From positions 116,059 through 180,058 of the forward strand of contig JAAFJF010000003.1 of assembly GCA_013298815.1 (NCBI GenBank): a stretch of DNA of 64,000 bases, given 5' to 3'. The stretch comes from Polaromonas sp. Its GTDB lineage: Bacteria > Pseudomonadota > Gammaproteobacteria > Burkholderiales > Burkholderiaceae_C. Each line of letters begins with the position of its first letter. Positions within the stretch are counted from its first letter, which is position 1. Below, piece after piece: positions 1 through 8,568 of the stretch. A program made the position numbers and the translations under genes. The notes beneath the pieces were generated by a model, which was given only the letters and a program-made list of their open reading frames with translations, did no database searches and was not told where the DNA came from.

Positions 1-422
1 TTGAAGGCAACTTCAGTCAAAGGCACTGCAAACGCAGCCAATACCAATGTTCCCACACAGCCGGCAAAGAACGAACCCAAACCTGCAGCCGCCAGCGCAG
101 GACCCGCTCGCCCCTGTCGTGCCATTTGGTAACCGTCAATCACGGTGACCACCGAGGACGACTCCCCTGGCAAGTTCACCAAAATAGCCGTTGTAGAGCC
201 GCCATATTGCGCACCATAGTAAATACCAGCCAGCATGATCAAGGCTGAAACAGGTGGCAAAGCATAAGTCGCTGGCAGCAACATGGCAATGGTTGCCAAA
301 GGGCCGATGCCTGGCAAAACACCTATCAATGTTCCCAATAGGCAACCAATGAAGGCGTACATCAAATTGATGGGTGTAAAAGCAACACCAAAACCAAGTG
401 CTAAGTTATTAATTAAATCCAT
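1..422 (-). CDS. tctA: TctA-family large permease subunit, N-terminal part (runs off the window)
   Basis: Only the first 140 residues are present; the gene continues beyond the left edge. The product starts MDLINNLALGFGV and has the glycine-rich membrane segment GCLLGTLIGVLPGIGP and the motif NLPGESSSVVTVIDGY, both typical of the roughly 500-residue TctA subunit of tripartite tricarboxylate transporters. This subunit forms the sodium-coupled channel for citrate or other carboxylates in the inner membrane. It follows tctB on the same strand after 53 bases, so the two form an operon. The periplasmic binding protein TctC is not on the upstream side and, if linked, must lie outside the window. 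Substrate cannot be told from sequence. Confidence 0.93.
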   Translation of the reverse strand, partial: MDLINNLALGFGVAFTPINLMYAFIGCLLGTLIGVLPGIGPLATIAMLLPATYALPPVSALIMLAGIYYGAQYGGSTTAILVNLPGESSSVVTVIDGYQMARQGRAGPALAAAGLGSFFAGCVGTLVLAAFAVPLTEVAF

Positions 423-475
423 TTTTTATTCCCAATATATTGTCAATATTTTTAGTTATCGTTCTTGGTGTGGAT

Positions 476-970
476 TTAGTTGGTCAAAAACGTAGGCCAA
501 ACTGGGAACTGCAGCTTCAACAGCAAAATAAACGCTGCATAGCTCATGATGCTGAGCACAATTGCCAAGATCGTCACCTCTTTGAAATTGAACTCTTCGC
601 CCGCCAAACTGGCAACAAAAGTCAACGCAAAAATAGCCGCAATCAAACCAAAAGCTGGGAACTTGATACTTGGCAACCCACCAAGCAGCAAACCAAAAAT
701 CAAGTTAGCGGCAATGATAAAAAACAGAGGTTTCCAAGCCCATGAGCCTATCTTGTCACCTTCACCGTCTGCGGGTTCAACGACTAACGCCTTAAATGTA
801 ATGATGGCACCCAAAACTGCCATGCAAATGCCCAAAATGAGCGGAAAGTAGCCTGGGCCCATCCGAGCACCTGTACCCACGCTGTAATTGGTAGCCCCCC
901 AAGCGAAGGCAACGCCTACCGCGGTGAACAACAACCCTGAAAAAAAGTCTTTTTGGCTCTTGATTGCCAT
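476..970 (-). CDS. tctB: TctB-family small permease subunit
   Basis: This 164-residue protein begins MAIKSQKDFFSGLLF and has four hydrophobic segments, the size and shape of the small TctB membrane subunit of tripartite tricarboxylate transporters. It pairs with the TctA subunit encoded directly downstream. I prefer the ATG at 970 over a GTG nine codons upstream because a GAGG ribosome-binding site sits 7 bases before it and family members start with this segment. The 158 bases between this gene and the next gene upstream are AT-rich and probably carry the promoter. Confidence 0.88.
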   Translation of the reverse strand: MAIKSQKDFFSGLLFTAVGVAFAWGATNYSVGTGARMGPGYFPLILGICMAVLGAIITFKALVVEPADGEGDKIGSWAWKPLFFIIAANLIFGLLLGGLPSIKFPAFGLIAAIFALTFVASLAGEEFNFKEVTILAIVLSIMSYAAFILLLKLQFPVWPTFLTN

Positions 971-1128
971 GTTTATGCCTCGGATTAGTTTCGACACTCT
1001 AATTATCCCCTAGTAAGTTTGGTGTCATCCTACAAAAAACCTAGGGTTTCCCCGAATTTTTTGTTCTTTTATCTTTTAAAGCACAAAAAAACGTTTTGTA
1101 ATATGAAAAATTGCACCTTCTTGCTTAT

Positions 1129-1884
1129 TCAAATTTGTTTAAACACCCGTAACCACTTTGTTGCTGGTAGACCCCATTTGGTTTGAATCGCTTCAGCCCG
1201 TGCCATCAAAGCCTCACGCTTGGGCGCACTTGCTGTGCGTTGCGCTAAAACGATGGTGTTTCCTTCGCGAGTGGGCTTAAAAGCCCAAACTGCGTGAGCC
1301 CCAAAAACCCCCAATATTTTGTCCAAGCTGTCTTGATAACTAGAGGAGCGACCAAACAAATTCACCGTCATGATGCCGTCATCCGTCAGCAAGCGCCTGC
1401 AATTAGCGTAAAACTCGGCGCTGTCCAGCACAGGAGCTGCCGCTTCGTGATCGTACAAATCGACTTGCAAAGCATCAATTTGACCATGCCAGTGCGGCTT
1501 TTCAATCTCCAGCGCTGCATCGGCTAAAACCACCTCCAGCTTGGCGTCGTCAGGCGGCAGCTTGAACCACAACCGACATGCGGTGATGACTTGCGGGTTG
1601 ATTTCAATAGCCGTCGTTTGCATGCGCAGCTTTTTGAAGCAAAATTTGGTGCAGGTGGCAGCACCCAGCCCCAGTTGCATGGCGCGACGCTTGGGTACAC
1701 TGGCGGCGTCAACAAATAGCAGCCAAGCCATCATGCGCTGCACATATTCCAGCTCAATCTCAAACGGCGAGTCAATCAACATGCTGCCCTGTATCCACTC
1801 GGTACCTAAATGCAAGCAGCGCACATCGCCATAGTCGCTAAAGTTAACCTCGGGTAATTCTGTTGTTTTGGTGTTTTTTTTCAT
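1129..1884 (-). CDS. Spermidine synthase-like methyltransferase-fold protein
   Basis: This 251-residue protein has the Rossmann fold of the spermidine synthase family: a glycine loop MQLGLGAATCTKFC near residue 90, an acidic EIN nucleotide-binding end, and the DALQVDLYDHEA strand. The usual GGGDGG loop of true SpeE is replaced by LGLGAAT and the N-terminal beta domain is short, so aminopropyl transfer is not assured. Comparable stand-alone proteins are common in Burkholderiales and are annotated only by similarity. It is a single gene; the dispersed repeat lies in its upstream gap. An unrelated SAM-dependent role is equally possible. Confidence 0.72.
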   Translation of the reverse strand: MKKNTKTTELPEVNFSDYGDVRCLHLGTEWIQGSMLIDSPFEIELEYVQRMMAWLLFVDAASVPKRRAMQLGLGAATCTKFCFKKLRMQTTAIEINPQVITACRLWFKLPPDDAKLEVVLADAALEIEKPHWHGQIDALQVDLYDHEAAAPVLDSAEFYANCRRLLTDDGIMTVNLFGRSSSYQDSLDKILGVFGAHAVWAFKPTREGNTIVLAQRTASAPKREALMARAEAIQTKWGLPATKWLRVFKQI

Positions 1885-1925
1885 ATCGATTTGATTTAAC
1901 TGGCCGTTGACGCAACACTTTATTT

Positions 1926-1982
1926 TGCTATTTTTTTAATAGCAGTTTAGGCAGCAAATACGCTGGATAAAGTCACTTTTAG
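1926..1982 (+). repeat. Dispersed CACTAT/TTAGGCAG element, copy 1 (intergenic)
   Basis: Copy of the window's dispersed element. It opens with the inverted pair GCTATT/AATAGC and carries the core TTTAGGCAGCAAATACGCTG. It lies between the spermidine-synthase-like gene and tatD and touches no coding sequence. Confidence 0.8.
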
Positions 1983-2025
1983 CTTATAAATTGCAGCAAA
2001 TTAGTAATAAACAGGTTTTATACAT

Positions 2026-2901
2026 CTAAAGCAATGGCTTTATTTTAGGTAAGGCTGCTAGTGAATTGGCCCAAACAGCCTGCGACAAAGCCTCTGTGCT
2101 GATGCCGCGCAAGTCGGCAAGCACCTGTGCGATACGCGGCAATTGTGCGGGCTCGTTACGGCCTTGGGGCTCGCCAGCCTCGCGTTGTGCTGCAGTTTTA
2201 TACAGCCAATGAGGCGGCATATCGGGGGCATCGGTTTCTAAAACGATTGCATCCAACGGCAAAGTCACTGCCAAATGGCGCAGCTGCAGTGCCCGCTCAA
2301 ACGTCATAGCGCCACCAAATCCAAGTTTAAAACCCAGCTTGATAAAAGCTGCCGCTTGGGCTTCGCTGCCATTGAACGCATGAATGATGCCGCGCCAACT
2401 GTAATTTTGAGCAGCAATATCTCGCAAGCCCTTCAACAGCAAGTCAGCCGATTGCCGCACATGGACAACGACAGGCAAATCGTACTTTTTCGCTAATTTG
2501 AGCTGCTCGCGGTAGAAGTGCGTCTGCTTCGCACGCAAGGGGCCGATTTTGAGTTCGGGCACGAAGAAATCCAGACCGATTTCCCCGACTGCGACGAGTC
2601 TGGCGTCAGCAACGCGCAGCGCCAGTTCGGCATCTAACAGCGCCAAATCAGCCTCAGACGCGTCTTTCACATACAGCGGATGAATACCCAAAGCGTAACC
2701 GTCACCGTACGCCTGAGCCAGCTCGCGCACCGCATGGAAGTTTAACGGGTGGACAGCTGGATATATGCACTTTGCTACATTTTGAGTAGCTGCGAAATCG
2801 CGTAATGAGGTGCGTAATCCGCTTACTACTGAAAAACTTTGCTCTGCAGAATGGCTAAATTCTGCTGCATCGAGATGGCAATGTGTATCAATCCAAAGCA
2901 T
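2026..2901 (-). CDS. TatD-family metal-dependent hydrolase (deoxyribonuclease)
   Basis: This 291-residue TIM-barrel hydrolase starts MLWIDTHCHLD, giving the HxH metal ligands. It also has AVGEIGLDFF (bridging Glu), VVVHVRQ (His), IIHAFNGS (His) and ETDAPDM (Asp), the full metal-ligand set of TatD nucleases. Members cleave DNA or RNA 3' ends or act in D-aminoacyl-tRNA and DNA repair metabolism; the exact substrate is not predictable. Around residues 35-42 the DNA reads GCTAC, an AT spacer and GTAGC, which looks like half of the dispersed element, without obvious lengthening of the protein. Confidence 0.93.
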   Translation of the reverse strand: MLWIDTHCHLDAAEFSHSAEQSFSVVSGLRTSLRDFAATQNVAKCIYPAVHPLNFHAVRELAQAYGDGYALGIHPLYVKDASEADLALLDAELALRVADARLVAVGEIGLDFFVPELKIGPLRAKQTHFYREQLKLAKKYDLPVVVHVRQSADLLLKGLRDIAAQNYSWRGIIHAFNGSEAQAAAFIKLGFKLGFGGAMTFERALQLRHLAVTLPLDAIVLETDAPDMPPHWLYKTAAQREAGEPQGRNEPAQLPRIAQVLADLRGISTEALSQAVWANSLAALPKIKPLL

Positions 2902-2948
2902 CTTAATGTGCGTGAGAAGTAATCTTAAATTTCAGAAGGCAAGAAATG

Positions 2949-3036
2949 TGGAGGAGAAGGTGGGATTCGAACCCACGGTACCTTGCGGTACGCCTGATTT
3001 CGAGTCAGGTACATTCGGCCACTCTGCCACTTCTCC
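2949..3036 (-). tRNA. tRNA-Ser (CGA)
   Basis: The minus strand folds as a class II tRNA. The acceptor GGAGAAG pairs with CTTCTCC, the anticodon stem CCTGA/TCAGG carries CGA, the variable arm GTACC-GCAA-GGTAC is long, and the T-loop is TTCGAAT. The 3' CCA is encoded at 2951-2949. The discriminator base reads U, whereas most bacterial serine tRNAs have G. Confidence 0.95.
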
Positions 3037-3070
3037 TGTGTTTGCTTTATTTGTATGTAGCTTGGACCAG

Positions 3071-4051
3071 TTAAATTGTAACAGCCCCAGTCAAACGAGC
3101 TTGCGAAGCTGGCGTTGCGGCGATGGTTGCAGGTTTGCCTTTTCTAAGATCCCAAACCAGTCCCAAGCGCTCACAAAACACAATCATGTGGCCAAAAGCA
3201 TCAAATTTGGATGGTTGGTTCACGGCTACAGTGGCGTTTTGATGGTGGTAACTGTGTAAACCCTCGCCCAACAGGACAAACGTTATCACCATATTGTTAC
3301 GGCTTTCGTCTTGGCTGCCTTCAACTTTTGAGCCGAACAAATGCGTCAGCGAATTAGCAATGCCTTCAAACTGCTGCAATACTATAGCGCGGAAGCAGCC
3401 CGCCCACAATAAGCAAGTTGCACACTCTTGCCAGCCGCCATACATCCAACCCAATGCTCCTGGTAGCAAGTAACCAGAAATGGCGACTAGCCAGTAGTAG
3501 CGGGTCAAAAACATAGCAACGGGGTCTTTCAACAAATCGGGGACATAGCGCTTTTCATCAGACACCGCGCCTTTGAATTTCCATCCTACATGCGCATGCC
3601 ACCAGCCAGCTAAACGGCTGGTGATGGGGCCATTGTCGTCAGCCCATGGTGAATGTGGATCAAACTGCTGATCGGCAAAACGATGGTGGCGTCTATGGTC
3701 TGCCACCCAACTGGTGATGGAGCCTTGCATAGTCCATGTGCCCATGATACCGAGCACCATTTTGCCGGCTTGGGATGTTTTGAAAGCGTGGTGTGTGTAA
3801 TGGCGGTGAAAGCCAATCCCCAACCCTATGGAACTGAGCGTGACAAAGAGCATCTCTAGATTCCAAGCAAACCAAGTGGGAATGATTTCGGCGGGTGTAA
3901 ACGCAATCAGCAAAAGCCCCGTTAGCCAGGGGAAGGCTAAGCCGACAGCGTTAGAAATATGTTTATTGCGATTTTCTGAAGCAGACTGTGAGATGTGAGG
4001 GTTGATTTGAATCGATGAAGAACTGGGGTTTAAGTGGCTCACGGTTGACAT
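3071..4051 (-). CDS. Acyl-CoA (delta-9 type) fatty acid desaturase
   Basis: This membrane di-iron desaturase of 326 residues introduces a double bond into acyl chains for membrane phospholipids. The three histidine boxes are visible: HRHYTHHAF near residue 85, HRRHHRF near 122 and HSYHHQN near 265, with hydrophobic pairs between them. I chose the ATG at 4051 (MSTVSHLNP); the TTG four codons upstream has no ribosome-binding site. It is a single gene, facing away from the sensor kinase at 4348. A 14-bp palindrome in the shared upstream region may be an operator. Confidence 0.93.
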   Translation of the reverse strand: MSTVSHLNPSSSSIQINPHISQSASENRNKHISNAVGLAFPWLTGLLLIAFTPAEIIPTWFAWNLEMLFVTLSSIGLGIGFHRHYTHHAFKTSQAGKMVLGIMGTWTMQGSITSWVADHRRHHRFADQQFDPHSPWADDNGPITSRLAGWWHAHVGWKFKGAVSDEKRYVPDLLKDPVAMFLTRYYWLVAISGYLLPGALGWMYGGWQECATCLLWAGCFRAIVLQQFEGIANSLTHLFGSKVEGSQDESRNNMVITFVLLGEGLHSYHHQNATVAVNQPSKFDAFGHMIVFCERLGLVWDLRKGKPATIAATPASQARLTGAVTI

Positions 4052-4172
4052 GGTTAAGTCCAAGTAGTTGATGAATGTAAATAAATAATCACATCAATCA
4101 AGTCCTTTTGCAAGGCAAGCCACTTAGCCAAATGCCAGTTAGTGCACGAGTTAAAAGCATTTTCAGGCTTTA

Positions 4173-4186
4173 TAAACAATTGTTTA
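4173..4186. promoter_or_regulatory. Perfect 14-bp palindrome in divergent promoter region
   Basis: TAAACAATTGTTTA is a perfect palindrome about 120 bases before the desaturase start and 160 before the kinase start. Its position suits a dimeric regulator, but I cannot assign one, and AT-rich palindromes arise by chance fairly often. Confidence 0.35.
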
Positions 4187-4347
4187 CAAATTCAAACATG
4201 CTGGCATTCAATTCTTGTTCAGTCAGGCCATAGTCGCTGATACTAAAGTTTCAACTAAAGCAAAAGATGCAACATTATTTATCCATAAGCGTCGCTTTAT
4301 ACACAATCGCATCGTTGGAAAGGGTAGTAACTTGGTAGACTGTAAAG

Positions 4348-5757
4348 ATGCAACCAGAAATTACTGCCACGCAACAACACGGTACGGATCATTCCCAAGA
4401 CGCGGGCTCGCCAGCACTTGCAGCTGTTGCAACGGCGGATACATTGTGGTTTGAAGCCGAGAGCATACGCACGTTTATGCCCATGCAACGGCAGACACAA
4501 ATCATCACGCTCTTTGTTATTCCTCTGATTTTTTTCTTACTTCGAGACAGCGTTTACTTGCCCGGGCTATTTGCCTGGACAATTGTTTCAGTTGTATTCA
4601 TTTTTTACAGATGGTGGCTTTCTTCGCAGTACATGCAACATGTGTTCAAGGCTGGTGATGCGGCGCAGCTTAAGTTCAGAGATAAGCACTCATGGACGTG
4701 GTCTATGTCTGCTTTGTTGTGGAGCTTGCTTGATTGGCTGTTCTTTAGCCAAGCTTCCATGGGTGACCAAGTAATTTGCTGGCTCATTTTGGCGGGCATC
4801 GGCTTGCACAGTACAACAAGCTATTCTCCGCATTTAAAAACAATGAGGCTGTTTATTAACACCATGATTCTTACCCTCCTATTGGGTATGTTGGTGCGCT
4901 ATGTAATCAACACTCAAGCGGCATTGGCGTCAATGGTCTATGTTGCCATACCGCTTTTGTTGCTTTTTTGGCGTTTGATTACGACAGCAGGCACAAAGAT
5001 GCATAACGCCCACATGCATGGTTTGAAGCTGCTCAAAGGTAATGAAAAGCTGATAGTCTCACTCAAAGCACAAACGGCACGCGCCAACCAAGCTGTTGCG
5101 ACCAAAAACCGGCTACTTGCTAGTGCGGCTCATGACATTCGTCAGCCTGTGCTGGCGCTTGAAATGTATGCCAGCATGCTTAAATCTGAACCTGACAATG
5201 TGGCTCAGCTCTCTGATAAAGTTTGTTTAGCAACAAAGTCTGTGCTGAATATGTTTGACAGTTTGTTTGATTTGGCACGTATTGAGTCAAGTCAAATTGT
5301 TGTCAACAAGACCAATGTTCACATACCCGAGCTTTTTCGTGAACTTGATTTGCAATATCGCCCTGCCGCGCAAGCAAGAAGTCTAAGCTTGCGCCTACGC
5401 AGCAAGAGATTAGATATTTACACAGACCATCAGTTGCTGAAACGGATTTTGGGCAACTTGGTGATGAATGCCATCAAGTTTACAGATAAGGGCGGCGTTC
5501 TTGTGGCATGCCGTCAAACAAAGCAAGGCCTTCGCTTTGAGATATGGGACACCGGCGTTGGCATAGCAGATGACCAACAGGAAGCGGTTTTTAGAGAGTT
5601 TTACAAGTCACCCAGCCACTCAGGCACGAGCGATGGCTTTGGCTTGGGTTTGTCTATAGTCGCTCGTTTGTGTGAACCTCTGGAATTCAAATTTTCAATG
5701 CGATCAGTTGTTGGTCGTGGCAGCGTATTTTGTATTGAAATCCCTACGCTGCCATGA
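4348..5757 (+). CDS. Membrane sensor histidine kinase
   Basis: The protein has 469 residues. The N-terminal half holds about six hydrophobic segments between residues 50 and 215 with no recognisable extracytoplasmic sensor domain. It is followed by a short coiled stretch and the dimerisation/phosphoacceptor segment ASAAHDIRQPVLALE (His near residue 263). The ATPase domain has the N-box GNLVMNAIKF, the G1 box DTGVGIAD and the G2 box DGFGLGLSIV. The HDIRQP H-box is typical of kinases that work with NarL/LuxR-type regulators. The gene converges on such a regulator (5772-6365) with 14 bases between their ends, so they probably form a two-component pair. The signal is unknown. Confidence 0.92.
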   Translation: MQPEITATQQHGTDHSQDAGSPALAAVATADTLWFEAESIRTFMPMQRQTQIITLFVIPLIFFLLRDSVYLPGLFAWTIVSVVFIFYRWWLSSQYMQHVFKAGDAAQLKFRDKHSWTWSMSALLWSLLDWLFFSQASMGDQVICWLILAGIGLHSTTSYSPHLKTMRLFINTMILTLLLGMLVRYVINTQAALASMVYVAIPLLLLFWRLITTAGTKMHNAHMHGLKLLKGNEKLIVSLKAQTARANQAVATKNRLLASAAHDIRQPVLALEMYASMLKSEPDNVAQLSDKVCLATKSVLNMFDSLFDLARIESSQIVVNKTNVHIPELFRELDLQYRPAAQARSLSLRLRSKRLDIYTDHQLLKRILGNLVMNAIKFTDKGGVLVACRQTKQGLRFEIWDTGVGIADDQQEAVFREFYKSPSHSGTSDGFGLGLSIVARLCEPLEFKFSMRSVVGRGSVFCIEIPTLP

Positions 5758-5771
5758 AGCTGTTGCCATAA

Positions 5772-6365
5772 TTACGGCGGCAACAAACCCTGCTGGCGCG
5801 CATAGAAGATTGCCTGAGTACGGCTTTTAACATCAATGCGACGGAACAAACGCCACAAATGCACCTTAACTGTGTGCTCATTGATACCCAAGTCTTCGGC
5901 AATATCTTTGTTACTCAAACCCTTGTTGAGCAATAGCAACAATTGGTTTTGGCGTTTCGATAGCTTTTGTCCAGGCACTTGCGTTTCTTCAAAGCTGTCG
6001 TCCGCCATCAGCAAGCCCTTGAGGGCAGCGCCAATTTCTGTTGCGCCAGCAGATTTTTCAATGTAAATGTCCGCCCCAGCCTCAAGGCAGTGCGCCTCCC
6101 AATCACCGGATGGAGATGCTGATAGCACGGCCAGCGGAATCAAAGGGTACATGTTTTTCAACTGGCGTACACCAGACACACCCGTGGTATCTGGCAGCTT
6201 CAAGTCTAGTGAAAACATGACAGGCTCACCGTGCTCCAAGATAGCAGCATTCAGCAAACCCAATCGCTCCAACTCAATCACTTCCATGGTTGGGCGCAAG
6301 CGGCGCAACAGCATTCCAACTGCTTCGCGCATCAAGGGGTGATCGTCAATTACGTAGATGCTCAC
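5772..6365 (-). CDS. NarL/LuxR-family response regulator
   Basis: This 197-residue regulator has a receiver domain with acidic pocket YVIDDHP, phosphoacceptor FSLDLKLPD (Asp near residue 54) and conserved lysine in YIEKSAG. A C-terminal LuxR helix-turn-helix follows, LSNKDIAEDLGINEHTVKVH. It starts at a GTG preceded by AGAGG at 7 bases spacing. It is transcribed towards the histidine kinase at 4348-5757, its probable partner. The upstream gap contains CTAGTT and AACTAG half-sites that could be an operator. Confidence 0.93.
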   Translation of the reverse strand: MSIYVIDDHPLMREAVGMLLRRLRPTMEVIELERLGLLNAAILEHGEPVMFSLDLKLPDTTGVSGVRQLKNMYPLIPLAVLSASPSGDWEAHCLEAGADIYIEKSAGATEIGAALKGLLMADDSFEETQVPGQKLSKRQNQLLLLLNKGLSNKDIAEDLGINEHTVKVHLWRLFRRIDVKSRTQAIFYARQQGLLPP

Positions 6366-6521
6366 GTTTTACCTCTTTGTGTAAAGTTGTTATATAAAGT
6401 CAGTGATTAATCTCACATACCGTTCTGATTAGTTTATCTAGTTAACTAAATAATTAAATCAACTAGGTATCATTATTGTCACAAATTCATACATATCAAC
6501 AATTTTTTTGTCAAAAAAATA

Positions 6522-7850
6522 TCAATTTTCTACAAATTGTTGCAAAGCGGTATTAATCACATTTAACTCATTCACATTAAGAGTACCAAGGTATACAGGC
6601 GCTTGGTCATCTTGCTGGATTCCGTGATTTTTGATTTTTGCAATCGCCGCGCCAGCTTCTTTGGGTGTTACAAATCCGCGGCTTTGAAGCAAAATATTAG
6701 AGCTTGAATCTACCAACTTAAAATAAAACAAACCATCTTTTTCGCGGTATTGCTTGAAGCTTGCAAGGGTTGATTTAACAGACTTATCTTTCACCTTAAC
6801 AACACTTTGCAGACCACCTAAGCCCCGCAACCCAACAGCTTGCCGCAAAGATTGCATAAACGGTACCCCAACTTGACGCGCCTTGTCTGCTCCGTTCAAC
6901 AAAATTGCTTCGATTTGGGTTGAATCGTTCATCAAATATTCATACTTCTCGCGCATAGGCGCAATCTCTTGATCGACACGTTCGAACAACATCTGCTTCG
7001 CATCACCCCATGCGATACCTTTTTCATAAGCTTCTTGCATCGCTTTAGTCTCCTCAACGCTAGCGAAGGCCTGGTAAATTTGATAGAGAGCAGAGCCTTG
7101 TATATCCTTGGGCTCGCCAGGCAGGCGTGAATCTGTAACGATGCCAGCTATCAGTCTCTTTAACTCAACACGGGGTGCGAACAAGGGGATGGTGTTGTCG
7201 TAGCTTTTACTCATTTTGCGACCGTCCAAGCCAGGCAACGTGGCAACTGATGCCTCGATTTCAGCCTCTGGTAGCGTGAAATGATCTTTGTCACCCGTTT
7301 TGTAGCGGTGGTTGAAACTTTGCGCTATGTCTCGCGCCATTTCAATGTGTTGAATTTGATCGCGACCTACTGGCACTTTGTGGGCATTGAACATCAAAAT
7401 GTCAGCGGCCATCAACACAGGGTACATGAACAAACCAGCTGTCACATCTGCATCTGGGTCAGCCCCCGCAGCATTGTTTTTATCAACTGCGGCTTTGTAA
7501 GCATGGGCACGGTTGAGCATACCTTTGCCAGTCACGCAAGTGAGCAACCACGTCAACTCTGGAATTTCCGGAATATCCGATTGGCGATAAAACGTCACCC
7601 GCTCAGGGTCGACCCCTGCTGCCAACCAGGATGCGGCAATTTCTAAGGTAGAGCGTTGCACCCGAGCGGGGTCACCAATTTTGATCAACGCGTGATAGTC
7701 CGCTAAAAAGTAAAAACTCTGCACATCATCCGCCAGCGACGCACGCACAGACGGGCGAATCGAGCCAACATAGTTACCCAAATGCGGCGTACCTGATGTG
7801 GTGATACCAGTCAACACACGGGTTACAGGTTTAAAAGCTTGCTTATTCAT
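6522..7850 (-). CDS. trpS: Tryptophanyl-tRNA synthetase with C-terminal YegP-like domain
   Basis: This class I synthetase charges tRNA-Trp. The HIGH-type signature is TSGTPHLGNYVGS near residue 15, and the KMSKS loop GRKMSKSYDNT is near residue 215. At 442 residues it is about 100 longer than the compact bacterial enzyme. The extra C-terminal part, with KDGLFYFKLVDSSSNILLQS and GFVTPKEAGAAIAKIK, resembles the DUF1508/YegP fold. ATG at 7850 is preferred to the TTG one codon earlier. It is the last gene of a leftward run from the PHP phosphatase, with 19 bases to the protease gene. The matching tRNA-Trp is at 52.9 kb. Confidence 0.95.
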   Translation of the reverse strand: MNKQAFKPVTRVLTGITTSGTPHLGNYVGSIRPSVRASLADDVQSFYFLADYHALIKIGDPARVQRSTLEIAASWLAAGVDPERVTFYRQSDIPEIPELTWLLTCVTGKGMLNRAHAYKAAVDKNNAAGADPDADVTAGLFMYPVLMAADILMFNAHKVPVGRDQIQHIEMARDIAQSFNHRYKTGDKDHFTLPEAEIEASVATLPGLDGRKMSKSYDNTIPLFAPRVELKRLIAGIVTDSRLPGEPKDIQGSALYQIYQAFASVEETKAMQEAYEKGIAWGDAKQMLFERVDQEIAPMREKYEYLMNDSTQIEAILLNGADKARQVGVPFMQSLRQAVGLRGLGGLQSVVKVKDKSVKSTLASFKQYREKDGLFYFKLVDSSSNILLQSRGFVTPKEAGAAIAKIKNHGIQQDDQAPVYLGTLNVNELNVINTALQQFVEN

Positions 7851-7869
7851 CAACTTTTCACTTCAACTA

Positions 7870-8535
7870 TCAATTGACCAACATCGCCAGCGGCGACAGC
7901 ACTAGCTTTAGCAAACCAAATGTCACACTCATCATGGGAGCCATCCAGATAGTGTTGATGATGCCAGCAATCACCAAACCCAACACAATAAAGAAGCCCC
8001 AAGGCTCCACGCGCGACACCAATTCTGCGTACTTGTATGGCAACAGCCCGACCAGGATACGACCGCCGTCCAACGGAGGCAGCGGAAACAGATTGAAGGC
8101 AAACATCACAGCATTCACCACAATACCGCCTTGCGCCATTTTGTTGAAAAACGGCTCATCCACACCCGCCCCTTTCAATATATAAGCAGCGACACCCCAA
8201 ATCAGAGCCATGATCAAGTTAGACGCTGGACCCGCCAATGCGACCCACACCATGTCGCGCTTAGGGTTGTTCAAATTGCCAAAGCGCACGGGCACAGGCT
8301 TGGCATAACCGAAAAGAAACGGACTTCCTGAAAAAATCAACACCAGCGGCATCAAAATCGTGCCAATGGGATCGATGTGCTTGAGCGGATTTAAAGTAAT
8401 GCGTCCCAACGCGTAGGCCGTATTGTCGCCAAAATGGCGCGCTGCGTAGCCATGCGCTGCTTCGTGCACGGTGATAGCCAACAGCACTGGCAAGGCATAA
8501 ATAAGGACGTTTTGAATGAGGTTTGTGTAATCCAT
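7870..8535 (-). CDS. Site-2 protease family (M50) membrane metalloprotease
   Basis: This 221-residue membrane protein has the zinc motif HEAAHG (HExxH) near residue 24 and the second M50 signature NLFPLPPLDGGRIL near residue 145, separated by transmembrane segments. It lacks the PDZ domains of RseP, so it belongs to the small, poorly characterised S2P group. Those proteins cleave membrane-embedded substrates. It sits between yciO and trpS in a run that recurs in related bacteria. The substrate is unknown. Confidence 0.92.
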   Translation of the reverse strand: MDYTNLIQNVLIYALPVLLAITVHEAAHGYAARHFGDNTAYALGRITLNPLKHIDPIGTILMPLVLIFSGSPFLFGYAKPVPVRFGNLNNPKRDMVWVALAGPASNLIMALIWGVAAYILKGAGVDEPFFNKMAQGGIVVNAVMFAFNLFPLPPLDGGRILVGLLPYKYAELVSRVEPWGFFIVLGLVIAGIINTIWMAPMMSVTFGLLKLVLSPLAMLVN

Positions 8536-8568
8536 ACCTGCATTGTCTCAGGAAATACGCTCTGAACT

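Noticed and set aside
440..851. Rightward open frames over tctB
   Set aside because: They are complementary-strand shadows of tctB with no recognisable product.
6438..6466. TrpR-operator-like CTAGTTAACTA near trpS
   Set aside because: It is downstream of trpS and upstream of the response regulator gene, so it cannot control trpS, and TrpR is not expected in this group. I keep it only as possible half-sites of another operator.
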